A stretch of DNA of 64,000 nucleotides from Natrinema altunense. GTDB taxonomy: Archaea; Halobacteriota; Halobacteria; Halobacteriales; Natrialbaceae. The notes beneath the pieces are model-generated. The model did not search any database and was not told the origin of the DNA. It saw only the letters and a program-made list of their open reading frames with translations. The stretch's first letter is position 1; the number at the start of each line of letters is the position of its first letter. Shown here one piece after another: positions 1 through 8,700 of the stretch. The DNA lies in the NCBI RefSeq assembly GCF_000731985.1, contig NZ_JNCS01000002.1, positions 186,001-250,000 of the forward strand, read 5' to 3'. The translations under genes were made by a program, and so were the position numbers.

Positions 1-45
1 TCCGACGCTCGCAAGCGACTCTACAGTCTGGACGTTCGATCGTAA
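1..45 (+). CDS. 3' end of an unidentified CDS (partial)
   Basis: Frame 1 is open from the first base and reads SDARKRLYSLDVRS before a TAA stop at 43-45. It could be the tail of a gene upstream of mre11, but 14 residues do not allow a family to be named. The following 200 bp hold no other convincing gene and would contain the mre11 promoter. Calling this coding at all is an inference from the open frame at the window edge. Confidence 0.3.
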   Translation, partial: SDARKRLYSLDVRS

Positions 46-244
46 CGGGCGACCGCGCCTGCTGCCGACGGACTGCGTTTTCTCTGGAGAGCGTCTCCGC
101 GTCGTCTCGATATCGTCGTCCGAGTTCTACAGCGGCCCGGCCCATCGTCCCATCCCGACTGCCGTCAGTTCCGTCTGACGTATCGCTTTTACTTTCACTC
201 CGGTGACGGAACCCATTTACGACGGGCTCGCAAACGACTGGCCA

Positions 245-1597
245 ATGACGCGGGTTATCCATACGGGCGATACCCACATCGGGTACCAGCAGTACAACTC
301 GCCCGAGCGACGACGGGACTTCCTCGAGGCCTTTCGCTCGGTCGTCGAGGATGCGGTCACCGACGACGTCGACGCTGTGATCCACGCCGGCGACCTCTTT
401 CACGATCGACGGCCGGGGCTCGTCGACCTCCAGGGGACCGTCGAGGTGCTTCGAACGCTTTCCGACGCTGACATCCCTTTTCTCGCCGTCGTCGGCAACC
501 ACGAATCGAAACGCGACGCCCAGTGGCTCGATCTCTTCGCCGACCTCGGCCTGGCGACGCGGCTCGGGGCCGAGCCGGTCGTCGTCGACGACACCGCTTT
601 CTACGGACTCGACTTCGTCCCGCGATCGCGCCGGGACGATCTCACCTACGATTTCGACGCGCTGCCGGCCGAAGCGGCCCACGCGAGTTTAGTGAGTCAC
701 GGCCTCTTCGAACCCTTTGCACACGCCGACTGGGATACCGAAACCGTCCTCGCCGAGTCGACGGTCGATTTCGACGCCGTGCTGCTGGGGGACAACCACA
801 AACCCGACACCGCCGAGGTACTGGACACGTGGGTCACCTACTGCGGTTCGACCGAGCGTGCAAGCGCCAGCGAGCGCGCCGATCGAGGCTACAACTTCGT
901 CGACTTCGCGGACGACGGGACGGTCGGTATCAGCCGCCGCGGCCTGCCCTCGACCCGCGAGTTCGTCTTCGTCGACGTCGAACTCGCCGCGGACGAGGGC
1001 ATCGACCGCGTCCAGGAACGGGTCCGCCAGCACGACCTCGCGGATGCGGTCGTCATCGTCACCGTCGAGGGCGAGGGGCGACCCATCGCCCCGGCAGCCA
1101 TCGAGGAACTCGCAATCGACCGCGGCGCGCTCGTCGCCCGCGTGAACGATCGCCGGGACCTCCCCGACGAGGACGAGGACGTGTCGGTCAGCTTCGCCAA
1201 CCCGGACGATGCGGTCCGCGAACGGGTGCGAGAGATGGGTCTCAGCGACGCCGCCCTCGAGATCGACGAGACCGTCCGGAGCGGGGATCTCGCCGATTCG
1301 AACGTTCGCGACTCCGTCGAGCGGCGGGTTCGCGATCTGCTCGAGGACGACGATTCGGCGTTCGAGCCCGCACCGGAGCGCCGGCCGGACGACGAAGACG
1401 TGACGACCGTCGCCGACCACCTCACTGACGGTGCAGAGTCTGCCCCCGAATCGACCGACGATGCGCCCGCCGAAGGGGCGGCAAGTGACAGCGCCGACGC
1501 GGTCGCCGATGCTGGCGACGGCGACGGGGCTGCGGGCACCGATGACCCCGACGAGACCGCCGACGCCGACACCGCCTCGCTGGGTGATTTCGCATGA
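245..1597 (+). CDS. mre11: Mre11 DNA double-strand-break repair nuclease
   Basis: Metallophosphoesterase nuclease of the Mre11-Rad50 complex, which binds and processes DNA double-strand ends. The N-terminal half carries the calcineurin-like motifs in order: HTGDTHIGY near residue 6, HAGDLFHDR near residue 54, GNHE near residue 97, SHGLFE and LLGDNHKP. I chose ATG 245 because the motif I strand starts directly there; an upstream ATG at 203 would add 14 unconserved residues. The last ~80 residues are a low-complexity Asp/Ala/Thr-rich tail typical of haloarchaeal Mre11. The length is 450 aa. The stop overlaps the rad50 start (ATGA), so the two are translationally coupled. Confidence 0.95.
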   Translation: MTRVIHTGDTHIGYQQYNSPERRRDFLEAFRSVVEDAVTDDVDAVIHAGDLFHDRRPGLVDLQGTVEVLRTLSDADIPFLAVVGNHESKRDAQWLDLFADLGLATRLGAEPVVVDDTAFYGLDFVPRSRRDDLTYDFDALPAEAAHASLVSHGLFEPFAHADWDTETVLAESTVDFDAVLLGDNHKPDTAEVLDTWVTYCGSTERASASERADRGYNFVDFADDGTVGISRRGLPSTREFVFVDVELAADEGIDRVQERVRQHDLADAVVIVTVEGEGRPIAPAAIEELAIDRGALVARVNDRRDLPDEDEDVSVSFANPDDAVRERVREMGLSDAALEIDETVRSGDLADSNVRDSVERRVRDLLEDDDSAFEPAPERRPDDEDVTTVADHLTDGAESAPESTDDAPAEGAASDSADAVADAGDGDGAAGTDDPDETADADTASLGDFA

Positions 1598-4278
1598 GAG
1601 TCGACCGTGTTCAGCTGTTGAACTTCAAGTGCTACGGTGACGCCGACCTCACGCTCGAGCGCGGCGTCACCGTCGTCCACGGCGTCAACGGCAGCGGGAA
1701 GTCGACGCTGCTCGAGGCCGTCTTCTTCGCACTCTACGGCTCGAAGGCGCTGGACGACCGAACGCTCGACGACGTCATCACGACCGGCGAGGAGGAAGCG
1801 GCGGTCGAACTGTGGTTCACCCACGACGACCGCGAGTACCACGTCGAGCGCCGGCTCAAACTGCGCGGCGACCGCGCGGCCACGACGAAGTGCGTGCTCG
1901 AGACGCCGACGGCGACGATCGAGGGCGCTCGCGACGTTCGCCGGGAGGTCACGCAGCTCCTGCGGATGGACGCCGAAGCGTTCGTCAACTGCGCGTACGT
2001 CCGCCAGGGGGAGGTCAACAAGCTCATCCACGCCTCGCCGAGCGATCGCCAGGACATGATCGACGACCTGCTCCAGCTCGGCGCGCTCGAGGACTATCGG
2101 GAGCGCGCCAGCGAGGCCCGTCTCGGCGTCAAGACGGTGCTGGACGGCCAGCGGGAGGTCCTCGAGGACCTCGAAAAACAGGTCGCGGAGAAGGAAGCAC
2201 AGGACCTCCACGACCGGTTGAACGACCTCGAGTCGCGCCGGGCCGAACTCACCGAGGAGATCGGTAACTACGAGGCCCAGCGCGAGCAGGCCGAAGAGAC
2301 TCTCGAGACCGCCAGAGAGGTCCTCGAGCGCCACGAGGAGACCCGTGAGGAGATCGCCGATCTCGAGACCGAGATCGAGGAGCTACGGGCGAAGATCGAA
2401 GAGACCGAGCGCGACCGCGAGGACGCCAGCGACGAGATCGGCGAGCGTCGGGAGCGCCGCGAGGCGCTGGCCGACGAGCGCGCGGACCTACTCGCGGACA
2501 TCGATCTCGAGGCGGCCGACCCGGACGAGGCCGACGTTCGGGACCGCATCGCGGAACTCGAGGCGCGAGACGAGGACCTCGGGGACGAACTGCAGGAGGT
2601 GACGGTGACGATCGAAACCGGGACCGAAGAAGTCGAACGCCTCCGCGAGGCGGCCGACGACCTCGAGGCCGAGGCCGAGTCGGCACGGGAGGAGGCCGCC
2701 GAACTCGCCGAACGGATCGATGCCGACGAGGAGGCGATCGCGGACCGCGAGGCGAAACTCGACGCTCTCGCCGACGATATCGAGGCCGCCCGCGACCGGT
2801 TCGACGACGCCCCGATCGCGTTCGGCGAGGCCGAGGCCCACCTCGCCGACCTCGAGGCCGACCGTGAGGAACTGACCGCAGCGATCAACGACGTCACCGC
2901 CGATATCCGGGCCGCGGAAAACGCCATCGAGGAGGGCGAGCGGCTGCTCGAGGAGGGCAAGTGCCCAGAGTGCGGCCAGCCCGTCGCTGAATCGCCCCAC
3001 GTCGACGTCCCCGAGGACAAACGGACGGAACTCGCCGACCTCGAGGACAGGCGCGAGGAACTCGCGGCCGAACGCGACGCCCTCGACGAGCGACTCGAGC
3101 GCGCGGAAACGCTGTGCGAGGCCGAACGGGAGGTCGAGCGACTCGAGGACAACCGCGAGAACGTCTCGCAGTTGCTCGCGGAGAAACGCGAAGCGCTTAC
3201 GGACCGACGCGACCAGCGCGACGCGCTGTGTGAGGAGGCCGACGACCTCGAGGCAGAGGCCGAGGAAAAGCGGGCCGCCGCCGAGGAGCGCGAGGCCGAA
3301 GTCGCCGACGCGCGGAGCGTACTCGGCGAGCTAAACACCGAACGCGGCGAGATTAAGGCGGAGATCGAGACGCTCGAGCGTGCCGCCGAGGTCGCCGACG
3401 AGCGGGCCGCCCTCGCCGACGAGATCGAACGGCTGTGCGAGCGTCGGCAGGACTGGGCCGAGATAAACGAAGAACGCCGTGAGACCCTCTCGGAGAAGCG
3501 CGACCGGAAGCGTGAACTGGAGTCCGAGTTCGACGAGGACCGCGTCGAGACGGCTCGGGAAGACGAGGAGAAGGCCGCGGCCTACATCGAACGGGTCGAC
3601 GAGAAACTCGAGGCACTCGAGGCCGACCGCGACGCGGTCCAGGGGCAGATCGGCGGCGTCGAGGAGAAACTCGAGGAACTCGAACGGCTCCGCGAGCGCC
3701 GCGAACGCCTCGAAGAGCGGTGTAATCGGCTCGAGTCCCTCTACGAGGAAGCCGAAGCGTTACAGACGACGTACGGTGAGCTGCGTACGGAGCTGCGCCA
3801 GCGCAACGTCGAGACGTTAGAGCGGCTACTAAACGAGACGTTCGATCTGGTCTATCAGAACGACTCCTACGCGGCGATCGATCTCGACGGCGACTACCGG
3901 TTGACCGTCTACCAGAAGGACGGCGAGGCCCTCGAGCCCGAGCAGCTGTCCGGCGGCGAACGGGCGCTGTTCAACCTCAGCCTGCGGTGTGCGATCTACC
4001 GGTTGCTCGCTGAGGGGGTCGAAGGGACCGCACCGATGCCGCCGCTGATCTTGGACGAGCCGACGGTCTTCCTCGATTCGGGCCACGTCACCCAACTCGT
4101 CTCGCTGGTCGAGTCGATGCGGGATCTGGGCGTCGAACAGATCGTCGTCGTCAGCCACGACGAGGAACTCGTCGGCGCGGCCGACTCCCTGGTCCGGGTC
4201 GAGAAGGACGCGACGTCGAACCGGTCGCGCCTCGAACGGGGCGAGCCGCCGGAGAGCGCGCTGCTCGCGTCCGACTAG
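1594..4278 (+). CDS. rad50: Rad50 SMC-like ATPase
   Basis: The ATPase partner of Mre11; its long coiled coils tether DNA ends. The 894-aa protein has Walker [10 protein letters not shown] at about residues 30-38, two long Glu/Arg-rich coiled coils (roughly 170-440 and 480-740), and the zinc hook CPEC at residues 457-460 at their apex. The C-terminal half-ATPase carries signature [13 protein letters not shown] and Walker [12 protein letters not shown]. It begins inside the mre11 stop codon (ATGA). Length and motif order are normal and nothing is missing. Confidence 0.97.
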   Translation: MRVDRVQLLNFKCYGDADLTLERGVTVVHGVNGSGKSTLLEAVFFALYGSKALDDRTLDDVITTGEEEAAVELWFTHDDREYHVERRLKLRGDRAATTKCVLETPTATIEGARDVRREVTQLLRMDAEAFVNCAYVRQGEVNKLIHASPSDRQDMIDDLLQLGALEDYRERASEARLGVKTVLDGQREVLEDLEKQVAEKEAQDLHDRLNDLESRRAELTEEIGNYEAQREQAEETLETAREVLERHEETREEIADLETEIEELRAKIEETERDREDASDEIGERRERREALADERADLLADIDLEAADPDEADVRDRIAELEARDEDLGDELQEVTVTIETGTEEVERLREAADDLEAEAESAREEAAELAERIDADEEAIADREAKLDALADDIEAARDRFDDAPIAFGEAEAHLADLEADREELTAAINDVTADIRAAENAIEEGERLLEEGKCPECGQPVAESPHVDVPEDKRTELADLEDRREELAAERDALDERLERAETLCEAEREVERLEDNRENVSQLLAEKREALTDRRDQRDALCEEADDLEAEAEEKRAAAEEREAEVADARSVLGELNTERGEIKAEIETLERAAEVADERAALADEIERLCERRQDWAEINEERRETLSEKRDRKRELESEFDEDRVETAREDEEKAAAYIERVDEKLEALEADRDAVQGQIGGVEEKLEELERLRERRERLEERCNRLESLYEEAEALQTTYGELRTELRQRNVETLERLLNETFDLVYQNDSYAAIDLDGDYRLTVYQKDGEALEPEQLSGGERALFNLSLRCAIYRLLAEGVEGTAPMPPLILDEPTVFLDSGHVTQLVSLVESMRDLGVEQIVVVSHDEELVGAADSLVRVEKDATSNRSRLERGEPPESALLASD

Positions 4279-4427
4279 ACTCGTTCGCTGGCACCGTCTA
4301 TAGACGATGGTCGACTACGATATGTTCTGCTGATCTGCGGGGGACTGATCGCAACGCCGTCGTGCGATCAGGTGTGTAATGACTCTCAGTTGCTACTATA
4401 ATTACTGCAGTCGATGCGAGAGGTGCA

Positions 4428-4883
4428 TCACGGATCGTCCGAAGGGTCGTCGAGCCTCGGCGTTTCAGTTCGGAGCGTCTCGAGTGCAACTTCACAGTCC
4501 TCGGTGAGCTGGTAGCCGCGTTCGCCGGCGAGCTCGGTTTCCTCGAGCAGGCCGGCGGTCGAGAGGACCGTCAGCCGCCCGTGCAGGTCGCTCTCGCAGA
4601 AGTCGTAGGCGTCGAGCAGGGTCCGGACCCCGAGCGGCCCCCGCTCGGCGAGTTCGATCAGCAGGCCCAGCGTCTCCGCGTCGTGAACGTTCGTCAGGAG
4701 GGTGAGAACGGGATCCGGGACGCTCCGGGCCGCCGTCTCGAGGGCCGACTGGTCGACGGCCTCGAGACGGTCGTTGCGGATGTAACACTCGTTGCCGGTT
4801 TCGGGGTCACGGACGAGACTCGCGTCGTCCGATCGTTTGAGAAGCAGGTACCGTTTGCCGGTGTCGTCCTCGACTGTGTTCAT
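4428..4883 (-). CDS. conserved haloarchaeal protein, winged-helix-like (DUF7346-like)
   Basis: A 151-aa acidic protein without signal or membrane segment. Residues ~85-140 (TLGLLIELAERGPLG through LTVLSTAGLLEETE) have the helix pattern of a small winged-helix domain. From memory it matches a haloarchaeal family catalogued as DUF7346, of unknown role. It overlaps the stop of the preceding reverse-strand gene by 4 bp (ATGA), so it is the last gene of a three-gene operon transcribed away from polB. A role as transcriptional regulator is possible but rests only on the fold guess. Confidence 0.75.
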   Translation of the reverse strand: MNTVEDDTGKRYLLLKRSDDASLVRDPETGNECYIRNDRLEAVDQSALETAARSVPDPVLTLLTNVHDAETLGLLIELAERGPLGVRTLLDAYDFCESDLHGRLTVLSTAGLLEETELAGERGYQLTEDCEVALETLRTETPRLDDPSDDP

Positions 4884-5401
4884 GGGCTGTCGTTTTGCTC
4901 CGGTGACCGTGAGCGGGGAACGTCCCCCGCCGTCGGGCCGGCTGCGTCGGGCGGTTTCGATTCGGCCGTTCCCGCGTCGGTATCGGCTCCGTCGTGGGTC
5001 TCGGGATCGTCAGCGGTGCTAGCGTCGCGGTCTCGCTTGAACGTTTTGTATCGCCGGCCGGCGAACCCGAACAGCACGGCCCCGGCGGCGACGAGGAGGC
5101 CGCCGCGGAACAGATCGCCCTCGAACACGAGCAATAGCAACCCGAGCGACACGGCCAACACGGCAGCGTTGATGACCAACACCAGCGACCAGAACGTCTC
5201 GAGGATGTCGCCGGGGACGTCAGTCTCGTCGATGGACACGGTTGGCGGGTCGATCCCGTCCGACAGATCGGGCAGGTCGTCGTCGGGAACGTCGTCCTCG
5301 GTCGACACCTGTGGGATCGTGAGCCCATCGCTCTCCTCGTCGTAGAGATCCGCTTCCGGGTCCCACTCGTCGGGCTCGTCTTGGGGCCGGTCGAATACCA
5401 C
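4880..5401 (-). CDS. two-helix membrane protein (DUF7322-like)
   Basis: I place the start at GTG 5401 (173 aa), because the frame further upstream runs under the preceding gene and is basic and unconserved in look. Residues ~1-70 are very acidic. Two hydrophobic segments follow (ETFWSLVLVINAAVLAVSLG and FRGGLLVAAGAVLFGFAG), then a basic RRYKTFKRDRD stop-transfer stretch and a low-complexity C-terminus. It resembles a haloarchaeal DUF7322 family, function unknown. It is the middle gene of the reverse-strand trio and overlaps the next gene by 4 bp. The start is uncertain within ~20 codons. Confidence 0.7.
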   Translation of the reverse strand: MVFDRPQDEPDEWDPEADLYDEESDGLTIPQVSTEDDVPDDDLPDLSDGIDPPTVSIDETDVPGDILETFWSLVLVINAAVLAVSLGLLLLVFEGDLFRGGLLVAAGAVLFGFAGRRYKTFKRDRDASTADDPETHDGADTDAGTAESKPPDAAGPTAGDVPRSRSPEQNDSP

Positions 5402-5453
5402 ATGCGGGTCGATGCCCAGGGAGGGGAAAAACGTTCGCTTCGCGAGTGCCGTC

Positions 5454-5639
5454 TCAGGCCAGGTCCTCGAGCGTGAGGGTTCGAGAGGTCTCGACCCACG
5501 CGAGCGGGTTCTGGGCGTCGTAGAAGACGACGCCGTCCTCGGTCTCATAGGATTCGATCGTTGCGGTCCCCGCGGGTTCACTACTCGGCTCGCTCCGATC
5601 CGTCGCGTCGTCGTTCACATGGGTGGACACGTCGATCAC
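5454..5639 (-). CDS. small conserved haloarchaeal protein (DUF7331-like)
   Basis: A 61-aa acidic protein whose core ESYETEDGVVFYDAQNPLAW is the recognisable signature of the small haloarchaeal family I know as DUF7331. The start is GTG 5639; other in-frame GTGs lie 3 and 7 codons in. A TATA-like stretch, ctttatatg at 5663-5671 (catataaag on the coding strand), sits about 25 bp upstream and suits a leaderless start here. It is the first gene of the trio that is divergent from polB. Function unknown. Confidence 0.7.
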   Translation of the reverse strand: MIDVSTHVNDDATDRSEPSSEPAGTATIESYETEDGVVFYDAQNPLAWVETSRTLTLEDLA

Positions 5640-5773
5640 CTGATTGCATGCTATGTGTTACCACTTTATATGTCTTGTTGCTCCCGCAAGCGTCCGCTGC
5701 CGGACTCCTGTCGGCGGGTCTCGCGGGCGGGGATTGCAGGGGTTTTTATCCGCCGACTCCGAACCTCGGTATC

Positions 5774-8700
5774 ATGACTGAGGCGGGCCAGACCGGACTC
5801 ACGGAGTTCGGCGACGACTCCGCGGAGACCGACGACCGGCCGGACGAAGAGGCGGTTGCCGTCGCCGGTAACGGCGGGTCCGACGCCGCGGAGGTGATCG
5901 ACGTCGTCGAGGAAACGCTGCCCGAATCCGAGGGCGACCTCGAACTCGCCGTGATGCAGGTCGACTACACGATCGCCGGCTACGGCGACGAGGAACGGCC
6001 GATCATGCACGTCTTCGGGCGGACGCCCGACGGCGAGTTAGAGCACGTACAGGTCGTCGGCTTCAAACCGTATTTCTACGCGCCGACCGAGACGCTCGAG
6101 CGGCCGCCGGAGGAACAGTACGACCGGTTGACTGGCAGTCGGGAGTACGACGAGGACGGCGAGCCCTACGAAAGTATTCGGGGCGAGAAACTCACCAAGA
6201 TCTTCGGCCAGACACCCCGTGACGTCGGGCAGGTCCGCGACGACTTCAACCACTACGAGGCCGACATCCTGTTTCCCAACCGGTTTCTGATCGACAAAGA
6301 CGTTCGCAGCGGGATTCGAGTCCCCGAACGCCGCGCCGACGACGACTCGCTGGTCGTTCCCCACGACGAGGTCGACGCGGCCGACGTCGACGCCGCCCCG
6401 CGCGTGAATACCTTCGACATCGAGGTCGACGACCGCTCGGGCTTCCCCGAGGACGGCGAGGAGCCGATTCTCTGTCTCACCAGCCACGACTCCTATCGGG
6501 ACGAGTACGTCATGTGGCTCTACGAGGCCCCGATGGGCGACGGCGAGATTCCGACCGAGATCACGGAGTACGAACCCATCGAGGGCGAGATCGACCACGA
6601 CGTACGGTGCTTCGCGGAGGAAGAGGCCATGCTCGAGGCCTTCGTCGAGTACGTCGAGGACACCGACCCCGACGTCCTCACGGGCTGGAACTTCGAGGAT
6701 TTCGACGCGCCGTACTTCCTCGACCGGCTCGAGGAACTCGCCGGTCCCCACCACGAGTACGACCTCTCGATCGATCGTCTCTCGCGAGTCGACGAGGTCT
6801 GGCGCAGCAACTGGGGCGGCCCGGACATCAAGGGTCGTGTCGTCTTCGACCTCCTCTATGGCTACCAGCGGATGGTCTTCTCCGAACTGGATTCCTACCG
6901 GCTCGACGCCGTCGGGGAGGCGGAGTTGGGCGTCGGCAAGGAGCGCTACGCCGGCGACATCGGCGACCTCTGGGAGGCCGACCCCACGCAGTTGCTCGAG
7001 TACAACCTGCGGGACGTCGAGCTTTGTGTCGAACTCGACCGCCAGCAGGAGATCATTCCGTTCTGGGACGAAGTGCGCTCGTTCGTCGGCTGCAAACTCG
7101 AGGACGCGCCGACGCCGGGCGACGCGGTCGACATGTACGTCCTCCACGAGGCCTACGGGCGGTTCGCGCTGCCATCGAAGGGCCAACAGGAGGCCGGCGA
7201 GGAGTACGAGGGCGGCGCGGTGTTCGAACCGATCACGGGCGTCAAGGAGAACGTCACCGTACTGGACCTGAAGTGCTTCAGCGGTGATACGGAGGTTATG
7301 ACACCTGACGGCCCGACGAATATCAAAGATCTCGATGTCGGCGACGAGATGTATACGCTCGACCCGGATACGTTCGAGTGCGAAATTACCCCCGTATCTG
7401 AAACACATGAGTACGAGAACCAATACGGACAGTTACACCACTTAGGTGGGAACACACACGATCTCAAGGTGACCGAGAACCACCAGTTCCTCGTCTCGAA
7501 TACGCGTGGATGGGACGATCTCGGCCCGGACGATTTCGAACTCACCGAATACCGAAACATCCCCGAGACCGATCGGTTCGCGTTCCCGAATCACAAACCG
7601 ATGACGGGGGCCGCGCCCGAAACGTTCGACCTCTACGAGGAGGTCACGGGTGGACACGTCGTCGTCTACACTGACGACGATCTCCGATCGTTCCGTCACT
7701 CGATGCCGGATCCCGTCGAATCGACGCTCGATCTCGTTCACGGCTCGTCCGAAGCGATGGGCATCCAGAAGTCGGTCGGCAAATATCTGATTCCGCTCTC
7801 GACGTTCCGCGATAACGAGTCGACGATCCGAGAGTACGCTGACGAACTTTTCCTGAAGTACGGGAAACAACACCGCGAGGCGCCTCTCTCGTTCCAAATG
7901 ACCGACTGGCTCGAGTTCCTCGGGTGGTTCGTTACCGAAGGAAGCCTTGACCAGTCCGCCGACCGGTTTACGATTCATCAGTCGAACGGTACGCACCGCG
8001 AGCAGATCTGTTCGCTCCTCGATCGAATGGCGGTCAATTACAACGTCGATGAGCGAGGAATCAACGTCTCGAACCGATACCTCCTCGAGTGGCTCGAGGA
8101 CCATTGCGGCGACGGGTACGCCGAAAAATGTCTCCCCGAGTGGATATTCGATCTCGACGCCGAGTACCTCTCGATACTCCTCGAGACGATGATCGACGGT
8201 GACGGAGACCGTACGGACTCCGGTCTCGGGAAGTTCTGGACGAAAAGTGACGATCTCATGCGAGCTATATCCAGGATTGCCGTCCAGTGTGGACAGAAGC
8301 CAACGGTGTCGAAACAGAAAGACGGTACGTGGTACGTGTCCGTCGGGAAACGGGGATCGTTCAAGAAATCCAACGAGACTGTCGAACGACATGATGGGAA
8401 CGTCTATTGTGTCACTGCAGCCGAAAACCACGTCATCCTCGCCGGACGAAACGGGAACTTCCAGTGGGTCGGTCAGTCGCTGTACCCGATGTGCATGACG
8501 ACGATCAACGCCTCGCCCGAGACGAGGGTCGATCCCGACGAGTACGACGGGGACACCTACGTCGCGCCGGTCGGCGACGATGAGATTCACTTCCGCAAGG
8601 AACCCGACGGCGTCATGCGCGAGATGATCACGGAACTGCTCGCCGAGCGCGAGGAGAAGAAGGAACTGCGAAACGAACACGAGCCCGGATCGCACGAGTA

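Noticed and set aside
889..2334. Long reverse-strand frames under mre11-rad50 (e.g. 889-2334 and 2268-3338)
   Set aside because: Ser/Arg-rich composition and exact antisense overlap with well-supported genes; high-GC shadows.
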